From an uncultured Ruminococcus sp. (GTDB lineage Bacteria > Bacillota > Clostridia > Oscillospirales > CAG-272), in contig CACXED010000062.1 of NCBI GenBank assembly GCA_902766575.1, forward strand, positions 1 to 5,126: DNA of 5,126 nucleotides, written 5' to 3'. The notes under the pieces were generated by a model. The model ran no database searches and was not told the DNA's origin. It worked only from the letters and a program-made list of their open reading frames with translations. The position numbers and the translations under genes are program-made. This document shows positions 1 through 5,126 of this stretch, in pieces. Each line of letters starts with the position of its first letter. The first letter of the stretch is position 1.

Positions 1-1095
1 ATAATGCTGGCGGCAGCGGTTTTGATGCGCCGATGGTACGCCTTTTTGGCGCTGGCCTTTGTGATATCGCTGCTCGTTGACTGCGTAAAACGCAGAAGCC
101 CCTTTCCGATCATCTCGGCGGTGAGCGGCTTTGCCTTTCCGCTGCTGTTCTTTTTCCAGACGCTGGTATCGACCAAGCTGCTCGCCGATTACAAATCGCT
201 CTATGTCGCCTACAAGATCGGGCTTGACAAGGATTTCCTGCTGCTGTTCCGCTATTTCGGAATAATCCCGCTGCTGATATTTCTCGCGGCGGGAATATAT
301 CTGCTGACGAAACCAAAGCAGCGAGGAAACGCGATTTTTCTGCTTTTATGGTCAGCACTCTGCTTTGCGCTGTTCGTCCGGGTCCAGACCCACGGTCAGC
401 AGCATCTGCTGATGTACGCTCCGGCTTTCGCGGGTATGCTGATACTGGCTCTCGGAGAGCTTGAAGCCTGCGGATTGGCTGAGAAGCACTGGACGAGGAT
501 CACCGCTCTGGCGACGTCGGCGATTGTATCGCTTTCGCCCTTCCTGCCGCGCAGACAGCCGTCCTCGCTTGCGGAGCTTACTAAGCCCGCGCCGCTGCCC
601 TCCTTCACATGGACGCCTCCGACCCGTTCGGACGCCATGACGGTGGTTGAGCTGCTGAGACGTCTCGACGAATTCGGCGCAGAGGGCAAGCGGGTCGGAC
701 TGCTGGCGTCCTCGTTCGTACTGAATCAGGATATGCTGCTCAATTCCGAGGCGTCGCTGTCGCTTCCGAGAGTGTCGGATGTGCCGCGGAGCTATCTCGT
801 CTATCTTCCCGACGTCGATCAGCGTGACGGCTGGAGCGACGCGCTGTTTGAGTGCGATATCATCGCGGTCGCCGATCCGCCGCAGACCCATCTCGGAGAG
901 GAAAATCAGGCGGTGGTCGTGCTTCCGGCGCGGGAGCTTCTGTCGGGCGAGGGCATAGGAAAGGCTTTCAGACGGCTCGACGAGAGCTTCACACTTGACG
1001 GCGGAGTGACGGTGTATATATTTGAAAAGACGCGGGAGCTGACTTTTGAGGAATGTGAGAGCCTGCGCGAAAAATTCCGCGCGGCGCATGAATAG
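1..1095 (+). CDS. GT-C (GT39-like) membrane glycosyltransferase, C-terminal part (5' partial)
   Basis: The reading frame is open to the left edge (codon ATA at 1-3), no ribosome site can precede the ATG at 4, and GT-C enzymes carry their catalytic acidic loop near the N-terminus, so this is probably the C-terminal part of a longer gene. Numbering from the ATG at 4, hydrophobic segments lie at about residues 11-26, 34-54, 79-101, 108-125, 134-151 and 165-181. A basic, proline-rich break (PRRQPSS, 182-188) then leads into a soluble domain to residue 363. The segment HGQQHLLMYAPAF (130-142) resembles the Gln/His-rich loop before a late helix in GT39-type proteins. The soluble part includes SSFVLNQDMLLN (236-247) and CDIIAVADPPQTHLGEENQ (284-302). 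Such enzymes take sugar from a polyprenyl-phosphate donor outside the membrane. The GT2 gene that makes such donors follows after 21 bases, which supports this call. The catalytic N-terminus is not visible, so substrate and exact family remain open; another polytopic membrane protein is possible. Confidence 0.6.
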   Translation: MMLAAAVLMRRWYAFLALAFVISLLVDCVKRRSPFPIISAVSGFAFPLLFFFQTLVSTKLLADYKSLYVAYKIGLDKDFLLLFRYFGIIPLLIFLAAGIYLLTKPKQRGNAIFLLLWSALCFALFVRVQTHGQQHLLMYAPAFAGMLILALGELEACGLAEKHWTRITALATSAIVSLSPFLPRRQPSSLAELTKPAPLPSFTWTPPTRSDAMTVVELLRRLDEFGAEGKRVGLLASSFVLNQDMLLNSEASLSLPRVSDVPRSYLVYLPDVDQRDGWSDALFECDIIAVADPPQTHLGEENQAVVVLPARELLSGEGIGKAFRRLDESFTLDGGVTVYIFEKTRELTFEECESLREKFRAAHE

Positions 1096-1106
1096 CCGCG
1101 ATGAAT

Positions 1107-1112
1107 GGAGAG
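1107..1112 (+). promoter_or_regulatory. Ribosome binding site deciding the GT2 start
   Basis: GGAGAG at 1107-1112 lies 4 bases before the ATG at 1117 (6 bases if the core is taken as GGAG, 1107-1110). It overlaps the alternative in-frame ATG at 1105, which has no such site upstream. This favours 1117 as the real start, giving an N-terminus MKPILYIVVPCYNEE, typical of the family. Confidence 0.65.
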
Positions 1113-1116
1113 CCTG

Positions 1117-2103
1117 ATGAAACCGATTCTGTATATTGTCGTGCCATGTTATAATGAAGAAAAGGTGCTGCCGCTGACCTCGGGAATGTTTCTTGACAAG
1201 CTGGAGTCATTGTCCGGAGCGGGGCTGATCGACGGGGACAGCCGCGTGCTGTTCGTGGACGACGGCAGCCGCGACGGCACATGGGAGCTGATCTGCTCGC
1301 TTGCGGCGTCAGATCGGCGTTATTCGGGGATCTCGCTGTCCCGAAACCGCGGGCATCAAAACGCGCTGCTCGCCGGACTCATGGAAGCGAGGAAGTTCTG
1401 CGACATCGCCATCAGCATCGACTGCGACGGTCAGGACGATATCGACGCGATGGACGCGATGGTGAACGAATATCTCTCCGGCTCGGATATAGTCTACGGC
1501 GTGCGGAGCTCAAGGGACAGCGATACCCGCTTCAAGCGCACGACGGCGAGGGGCTTCTATCGCTTGATGCGTCTGCTCGGCGCGGAGGTCGTATACGATC
1601 ACGCCGATTACCGGCTGCTGTCGAAGCGGGTGCTTAACGAGCTTGCCGGATACCGCGAGGTCAATATTTTCCTGCGCGGGATGATACCGCTGATCGGCTT
1701 CAGAAGCTCCTGCGTCGCGTATGAGCGGAAGGAGCGGATCGCGGGAAAGAGCCATTATCCGCTCGGGAAAATGCTGGCACTGGCGCTCGACGGAATCACC
1801 AGTCTGTCGATAAAGCCGCTGCGGCTGATCACCGGGCTTGGGATCGCGGTGGCTCTGCTGAGCTTCGTCGGAATAATCTGGTCGTTTGTCAGCTATTTTT
1901 CCGGAGAAACGGTCGCGGGCTGGGCGTCGATGACCTGTATTATATGCTTTTTATGCGGCATACAGCTGCTCTCGCTCGGAGTGATCGGCGAATATGTCGG
2001 CAAGCTCTATCTGGAGGTCAAGGCTCGGCCGCGCTACATAATCGCCGAGCGCACCGAAAGCGCCGCGGCAGAGACAGCTTCAATCCAAAAAACAAGCAAA
2101 TAG
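1117..2103 (+). CDS. GT2 polyprenyl-phosphate glycosyltransferase (GtrB/DPM1-like)
   Basis: Predicted 328-residue membrane-anchored GT-A enzyme that moves a sugar from a nucleotide donor to a polyprenyl phosphate on the cytoplasmic face. Visible motifs, in order: VVPCYNEE (8-15), the first nucleotide-binding strand; VDDGSRDGT (47-55); SRNRGHQNALLAGL (75-88); DCDGQDD (102-108), the DxD-type metal and sugar-nucleotide site, where relatives usually have DADLQDD; HADYRLLSKR (162-171); IFLRG (184-188); and YERKERIAGKSHY (202-214), the basic segment before the membrane. Two transmembrane helices follow at about 235-261 and 269-294, then the family's usual EVKARPRYIIAER tail. Length and architecture match complete GtrB/CsbB/YkcC-type proteins. 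The start at 1117 is chosen for its ribosome site; an ATG at 1105 would add four residues. It lies 21 bases after the GT-C-like gene and probably shares its transcript; a hairpin terminator follows. The sugar (glucose, mannose, GlcNAc or other) cannot be read from the sequence. Confidence 0.93.
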   Translation: MKPILYIVVPCYNEEKVLPLTSGMFLDKLESLSGAGLIDGDSRVLFVDDGSRDGTWELICSLAASDRRYSGISLSRNRGHQNALLAGLMEARKFCDIAISIDCDGQDDIDAMDAMVNEYLSGSDIVYGVRSSRDSDTRFKRTTARGFYRLMRLLGAEVVYDHADYRLLSKRVLNELAGYREVNIFLRGMIPLIGFRSSCVAYERKERIAGKSHYPLGKMLALALDGITSLSIKPLRLITGLGIAVALLSFVGIIWSFVSYFSGETVAGWASMTCIICFLCGIQLLSLGVIGEYVGKLYLEVKARPRYIIAERTESAAAETASIQKTSK

Positions 2104-2105
2104 AA

Positions 2106-2137
2106 CTGAGCTGTCAGCCGCAATTCCGGCGGCTCAG
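2106..2137 (+). other. Short imperfect hairpin just after the GT2 stop
   Basis: CTGAGC (2106-2111) can pair with GCTCAG (2132-2137), or alternatively AGCCGC (2116-2121) with GCGGCT (2129-2134) around a 7-base loop. The two pairings compete. No T-run follows. It may help protect the transcript end or be chance in GC-rich sequence. Confidence 0.3.
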
Positions 2138-2145
2138 ATAAAGCG

Positions 2146-2190
2146 ATGCTCCCGTGCAGATACGCACGGGAGCATTATCATTGCTTATTT
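2146..2190 (+). terminator. Terminator-type hairpin after the GT2 gene
   Basis: A perfect 12-bp stem, ATGCTCCCGTGC (2146-2157) with GCACGGGAGCAT (2164-2175), closes a 6-base loop (AGATAC, 2158-2163). The following sequence TATCATTGCTTATTT is T-rich but has no continuous T-run, so it is a strong hairpin with a weak tail. It sits 42 bases after the GT2 stop codon and probably ends that transcript. Its symmetry would also let it act on transcripts coming from the right. Confidence 0.75.
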
Positions 2191-2373
2191 CAGCGTTTCT
2201 CTGTACGATTTCATCGTCTCGGTATTGTTCGTCGGACGCTAAGCGGGATGCGAGCTCCGAATCAGGCAAACTCAAGCCTGAGCCATCACTTTACATCGAA
2301 TCAGTTCCCCGCATCAGTCGGCAGGATAGCTCCATTTCCGTAATGTATGAATTTTATGTTAAATCTTCCCATC
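2176..2373. other. Gene-free stretch between the two operons
   Basis: About 200 bases between the hairpin and the promoter hold no gene I can support. Short open frames here lack ribosome sites, start inside the hairpin or run through the promoter. The only suggestive item is a 17-codon open stretch on the minus strand (2238 down to a TAA at 2187-2185) that would end in ETMKSYRETLK just before the hairpin. It is closed by an in-frame TAG at 2241-2239, so at most it is the tail of a lost convergent gene. Confidence 0.5.
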
Positions 2374-2397
2374 AGCTGTTGACACACGTCGACAGCT
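2374..2397. promoter_or_regulatory. Operator 1 for the BlaI-type repressor, over the -35 box
   Basis: The core TGTTGACACACGTCGACA (2377-2394) is an imperfect dyad, TGTTGAC and GTCGACA around four bases. The symmetry extends outward by AGC and GCT, giving two 10-base arms that match at 9 positions. It covers the whole -35 hexamer. Its core agrees with operator 2 at 16 of 18 positions. BlaI/MecI-family dimers bind dyads of this size and usually control their own operon, so the neighbouring repressor is the obvious binder. Direct binding is inferred. Confidence 0.75.
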
Positions 2398-2407
2398 ATG
2401 CTATACT
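2379..2407 (+). promoter_or_regulatory. Sigma-A-type promoter of the repressor-protease operon
   Basis: A consensus -35 box TTGACA (2379-2384) is followed by a 17-base spacer and a -10 box TATACT (2402-2407), with TG of an extended -10 at 2399-2400. Transcription should start near 2413-2415, giving a leader of about 34 bases before the ATG at 2448. Such a near-consensus promoter would be strong unless repressed, which fits the two operators bracketing it. Confidence 0.88.
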
Positions 2408-2415
2408 GATTGTAG

Positions 2416-2433
2416 TGTAGACACAAGTCGACA
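2416..2433. promoter_or_regulatory. Operator 2 for the BlaI-type repressor, just after the transcription start
   Basis: TGTAGACACAAGTCGACA is an imperfect dyad (TGTAGAC and GTCGACA around ACAA) and differs from the operator 1 core only at positions 4 and 11. Its centre is 39 bases from that of operator 1. It begins at or just after the predicted transcription start and ends 5 bases before the ribosome site, where a bound repressor would block initiation or early elongation. Confidence 0.75.
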
Positions 2434-2437
2434 ATGT

Positions 2438-2442
2438 GGAGG
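2438..2442 (+). promoter_or_regulatory. Ribosome binding site of the repressor gene
   Basis: GGAGG with a 5-base gap to the ATG at 2448. It lies inside the first codons of a possible GTG start at 2436, which itself has no ribosome site and would overlap the end of the operator region. The ATG at 2448 is therefore preferred. Confidence 0.85.
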
Positions 2443-2447
2443 ATCAT

Positions 2448-2840
2448 ATGAAGAATAGTATCATGCTGTCCGACGGCGAATGGAAGCTCATGAAGCTGTT
2501 GTGGGAGAGCTCGCCGCGCACGCTGAGAGAGCTGACAAAAGCGCTTGAGAGCGAGACCGGCTGGTCGCGTCCGACTATACACGTTATGCTGAAGCGTCTG
2601 ATCGAAAAGGGCGCGGTCAGAGTGGATGAAACTGTCCGGGTACACGAATATTTTCCGCTGATCGCGCGGGAGGACGTCGCGCCCGAGGAGACCGAATCCT
2701 TTCTGAACCGCGTATACGACGGCAGCGTCGGTCTGCTTTTCACCGCGCTGACCGAAAGAAAAGCCCTATCCGAAAAAGAACTCGCCGAGCTGCGGCAGAT
2801 CCTCGACAACGCGGAAAAGAAGCAGAAGGAGCAGCTATGA
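2448..2840 (+). CDS. blaI: BlaI/MecI/CopY-family transcriptional repressor
   Basis: Predicted 130-residue cytoplasmic repressor of the usual family length (about 120-130). The N-terminal half is the winged helix: LSDGEWKLMKLLWE (7-20) is the typical family opening, TLRELTKALE (25-34) the second helix, WSRPTIHVMLKRLIEKG (39-55) the recognition helix and what follows, and VRVDETVRVHEYFPLI (57-72) the wing. The C-terminal half (79-130) is helical and charged, with FLNRVYDGSVGLLFTALTE (85-103) and LSEKELAELRQIL (107-119), matching the dimerisation region of BlaI. In Staphylococcus BlaI and MecI, inactivation cuts between an Asn and a Phe in this region; here the aligned pair appears to be Leu97-Phe98. 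It is preceded by a promoter with two matching dyads, implying autoregulation, and overlaps the M56 sensor gene by ATGA. The symbol denotes the family; resistance to beta-lactams is not implied. Confidence 0.93.
   Translation: MKNSIMLSDGEWKLMKLLWESSPRTLRELTKALESETGWSRPTIHVMLKRLIEKGAVRVDETVRVHEYFPLIAREDVAPEETESFLNRVYDGSVGLLFTALTERKALSEKELAELRQILDNAEKKQKEQL
2826..2831 (+). promoter_or_regulatory. Ribosome binding site of the M56 sensor gene
   Basis: AAGGAG lies within the last codons of the repressor gene, 5 bases before the ATG at 2837. With the ATGA stop-start overlap this points to translational coupling of repressor and sensor. Confidence 0.85.
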
Positions 2841-5126
2841 CTGAATATCTTGTATCCCTTTCGCTGCTGATCGCGGCTGTGCTCATAATCCGGGGAATAT
2901 TCCGGGGGAAGGTCTCGCCGAGGGTGATTTATGCGCTCTGGCTGGCGGTAATAGTCCGTATGGTTCTGCCGTTCGCGCTGTTTGAGGTGAATCTTAAGCC
3001 GCCCGCTTTCACGCACATAGACGATACGGCAGAATCGGCAGCTGCGGACACACAGCCCGAGTCGCCTGCGGCACCGGTCGATCTTCAAGTACCGAACCCG
3101 GCAATAGATATTCCAATTGTTCCGGCTCCGATCACAACTCAAGCCGATACGCCGATATCGATCGAATCCGCCGCACCCGAGGAATCCGACAATTTGACAA
3201 TCGCTGATGTAATTCCCGATGCTCCGGAGGCATCGGCAGGCATTGCGTGGGGAAAAATAACGGTTATTGTCTGGCTGACAGGCTCGGCGGTCGTCGCGGC
3301 GTGGGTCGTGATCACAAGCTCCGTGTTCAGCTATAGGCTTTATAAGGATCGCAGGCTGCACGGCACTATCCGCGGCACGAGGGTATATGTTTCGGGCAGC
3401 GCCGGAGTTCCCTGCATCGCAGGTCTGATCCCGGCTGTCTATATAACTCCCGAGACGGCGGACAGCGATTCAAAGACGCTGATAATCCGTCATGAGCTCA
3501 CCCATCTCAGACACGGCGACCATATCTGGTCAGCTTTCCGGGCGCTTGCGCTGACAGCGTTCTGGTGGAATCCGCTTGTCTGGGTCGCCGCGGCAGTCTC
3601 AAAGCGGGACGCGGAGCTTGCCTGCGACGACGCGATAGCCGCCGGGCTTGACGACGAAGCCAGACTGAAATACGCGCGGATTCTCCTTGATACGCTCCCA
3701 CAGAAGCATAGATACGCCGTCGGGCTCGGCAGCGCGCCGATGAAGGAGCGGATCATGATGCTGACAGCTAAGCGGAAGAACAGCGCGATCTGTCTGGCTC
3801 TCACGGTCGTGCTCGTTCTGAGCGCGGCAGGATGCTCGTTTATCGGAAAGCCGAAACTAACACTTGACAATATTTACAGGCAGAACGGCTTTACTATTCT
3901 CTCCCAGCAGAAAAAGGAGCTCGAGCTGTCGTTCCCGATCTCGGAGCTGCCGTCCTACGAGGAGCTTTCGCTTTCTGAAGCGGAGGAAATATCTGTGTCG
4001 GATAAGGGTATTGCGGCATATCGTAGCGGCGTTTCGACCATTTTCATCGAGAAGCTCGGTATAACCGAAAAAAGCCCGGCGGGGACAGACGGAGATGCGC
4101 TGTATATTTGCTTTGACATCAGCCATGAGCTGACAGACACGGGAACTCTGCTGTCAGTAAGCCGGGTGGTAAATACAGACGATGAAATCAAATATCAGAG
4201 GACTTTTGCCATAGCCGGCGGGACTTTGTCCGACGAAAACGGCACATACCCGTACGCGGTGTATTCTATGGGCTGCGGTCCAGACAATAAATTCTCCGCG
4301 GTCATAGACGCCGGGCTGTACGCGCAGCTCTCCGGGGACGTGAAAATTTCCATTATCCTGAATGAGCTCACATATGAGCGCGGCAGCGAGGTTAAGCTGT
4401 ACGGTGCATTGACCGATGAATACAATGAATCGGAAAACAGCCGCGGCAATCTGCCCGAGGAATCCGTATCAGAAAGCAGCAGTTCGGTCAATGCGGGTCA
4501 GGGTCCCTACATCGGCTATGTCGCTGACGCCGAAACGCCCTGGATCGAGCTGTATACCGAAAAGGACGGAACCTATGTCGGTCGTATTCCATATGAAATC
4601 TTCCACGACTGGCCCGGAACCGACCGCAGCTTCGAGGGCTGGACTCCCGGGTGGAGGTCTGAGTATATCCATTTCTACTATGCCGAGTTTGGCAGCTTCC
4701 GATGGGCGGCGGCGCATCTGACCGACACGGTTCTCGGCAGCGGACGCAAGAACATTGCGACCTCATCCGACGGCGGTGAAACCTGGTATGTGGGCAGCGC
4801 AGGCAACGACTACGGCGGCAATCATGTCGTCGGCATAGGCTTTGTCTCCGACAGAATCGCCTTTATGAGCTTCGATCCTTATAACGAATATGAGGAAACC
4901 TCCGGTCCGGTGATCTCCCGCACCATCGACGGCAGCGAAACCTGGGAGCGGCTTGAGATTCCCACGCCGGATTTACTGAAAGACAAAAAGCTTATTTCCG
5001 GTATACCGTTCCATGACGGCGATATACTGCGATATCCCGTTTGGGTGACGCCCTCGCACGGAGCCGTGTCCGGCGGAGAAATGTATCTCGTGTCTGACGA
5101 CGGCGGCTTGACGTGGGAATGGGATA
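2837..5126 (+). CDS. BlaR1/MecR1-type M56 membrane metalloprotease sensor with Asp-box ectodomain (3' partial)
   Basis: The frame is open for 763 codons to the right edge, already longer than BlaR1 or MecR1 (about 585-600). The layout follows BlaR1 topology: helices at about 5-22 and 31-51, an outside Pro/Ala/Glu-rich loop (52-137), a helix at about 140-164, then the cytoplasmic protease. The latter shows VPCIAGLIPAVYITPE (191-206), the zinc motif HELTH (219-223) followed by LRHGD, a hydrophobic stretch (233-254), DAELACDD (258-265) with the probable third zinc ligand Glu260, and MKERIMML (302-309). A fourth helix (316-332) ends in AAGC, with Cys333 in a lipobox-like setting. Outside lie an unrecognised region (334-530), a Ser/Glu-rich linker (about 530-552) and a part with three Asp-box motifs (643-650, 696-703, 753-760) as in BNR/sialidase propellers. 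No SxxK or KTG penicillin-binding motif is visible. By analogy, ligand binding outside activates the protease and ends repression. The ATG at 2837 has an AAGGAG site and overlaps the repressor stop. Confidence 0.92.
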   Translation, partial: MTEYLVSLSLLIAAVLIIRGIFRGKVSPRVIYALWLAVIVRMVLPFALFEVNLKPPAFTHIDDTAESAAADTQPESPAAPVDLQVPNPAIDIPIVPAPITTQADTPISIESAAPEESDNLTIADVIPDAPEASAGIAWGKITVIVWLTGSAVVAAWVVITSSVFSYRLYKDRRLHGTIRGTRVYVSGSAGVPCIAGLIPAVYITPETADSDSKTLIIRHELTHLRHGDHIWSAFRALALTAFWWNPLVWVAAAVSKRDAELACDDAIAAGLDDEARLKYARILLDTLPQKHRYAVGLGSAPMKERIMMLTAKRKNSAICLALTVVLVLSAAGCSFIGKPKLTLDNIYRQNGFTILSQQKKELELSFPISELPSYEELSLSEAEEISVSDKGIAAYRSGVSTIFIEKLGITEKSPAGTDGDALYICFDISHELTDTGTLLSVSRVVNTDDEIKYQRTFAIAGGTLSDENGTYPYAVYSMGCGPDNKFSAVIDAGLYAQLSGDVKISIILNELTYERGSEVKLYGALTDEYNESENSRGNLPEESVSESSSSVNAGQGPYIGYVADAETPWIELYTEKDGTYVGRIPYEIFHDWPGTDRSFEGWTPGWRSEYIHFYYAEFGSFRWAAAHLTDTVLGSGRKNIATSSDGGETWYVGSAGNDYGGNHVVGIGFVSDRIAFMSFDPYNEYEETSGPVISRTIDGSETWERLEIPTPDLLKDKKLISGIPFHDGDILRYPVWVTPSHGAVSGGEMYLVSDDGGLTWEWD
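4763..5116 (+). repeat. Three Asp-box (BNR) motifs within the sensor ectodomain
   Basis: Within the M56 protein, SSDGGETW (643-650, bases 4763-4786), TIDGSETW (696-703, bases 4922-4945) and SDDGGLTW (753-760, bases 5093-5116) fit the Asp-box pattern S/T-x-D-x-G-x-T-W. The middle one has Ser in place of the conserved Gly. The spacings of 53 and 57 residues suit successive blades of a beta-propeller. Asp boxes are structural turns in sialidases and related folds, not catalytic residues. More copies probably lie beyond the right edge. Confidence 0.8.

Noticed and set aside
352..1089. 245-codon minus-strand open frame opposite the first gene
   Set aside because: Arg/Gln/His-rich composition typical of an antisense frame in GC-rich DNA; the + frame shows membrane helices and a plausible soluble domain.
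2154..2420. 88-codon open frame on the + strand in the intergenic region
   Set aside because: It starts inside the hairpin, has no ribosome site, resembles no protein I know and runs through the promoter and into operator 2.
2892..2906. GGAATATTCC palindrome early in the sensor gene
   Set aside because: A short palindrome inside coding sequence (Gly-Ile-Phe-Arg), unrelated to the two operators; chance is enough to explain it.
2444..3361. 305-codon open frame on the minus strand
   Set aside because: It is the antisense shadow of the repressor and sensor genes, Arg/Ser/Cys-rich and with no family motifs, whereas the + strand frames have clear families and ribosome sites.
4124..4138. Second HEL motif (HELTD, residues 430-434) in the sensor as a further zinc site
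   Set aside because: The second His of HExxH is missing and the segment lies in the outside region; only HELTH at 219-223 fits the M56 core.
1..5126. CRISPR array, tRNA, rRNA, insertion sequence or riboswitch
   Set aside because: No regularly spaced repeats, cloverleaf, rRNA-like stretch, transposase motif or terminal inverted repeats were seen on either strand. The leader of the repressor operon (about 34 bases) is too short for a riboswitch.

Overview
The window reads as chromosomal DNA from a moderately GC-rich Gram-positive anaerobe, most likely an uncultured clostridial lineage (Oscillospirales-like, gut or rumen). This is an inference from the strong GGAGG-type ribosome sites, the consensus sigma-A promoter, the BlaI/M56 sensor operon and the protein sequences. 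No marker gene fixes the taxon.

Layout, all genes on the + strand: (1) positions 1-1095, the C-terminal part of a polytopic membrane protein that resembles a GT-C (GT39-like) glycosyltransferase, cut by the left edge; (2) 1117-2103, a GT2 polyprenyl-phosphate glycosyltransferase (GtrB/DPM1-like), 21 bases downstream; (3) 2104-2447, a 344-base gene-free stretch holding a 12-bp terminator-type hairpin near its left end and a sharply defined promoter with two operators at its right end; (4) 2448-2840, a BlaI/MecI-type winged-helix repressor; (5) 2837 to beyond the right edge, a BlaR1/MecR1-type M56 membrane metalloprotease overlapping the repressor by 4 bases and open for at least 763 codons.

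The two halves are separate transcription units. In the first, the GT2 enzyme probably loads a sugar onto a polyprenyl phosphate and the GT-C protein probably uses such a lipid-linked sugar to decorate a surface polymer or protein. The second is a self-regulated signalling operon. The repressor most likely binds two near-identical dyads (TGTNGACACAMGTCGACA), one over the -35 box and one just after the predicted transcription start. The protease, on sensing something outside the cell, would lead to repressor inactivation.

The most interesting point is the sensor. Instead of the penicillin-binding domain of BlaR1/MecR1, the extracytoplasmic part has an unrecognised beta-rich region, a Ser-rich linker and then three Asp-box (BNR) motifs 53 and 57 residues apart, as in a sialidase-type beta-propeller. 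No SxxK or KTG motif is visible. The ligand is therefore probably not a beta-lactam and may be a glycan or protein. The target genes beyond the operon itself are not visible here.
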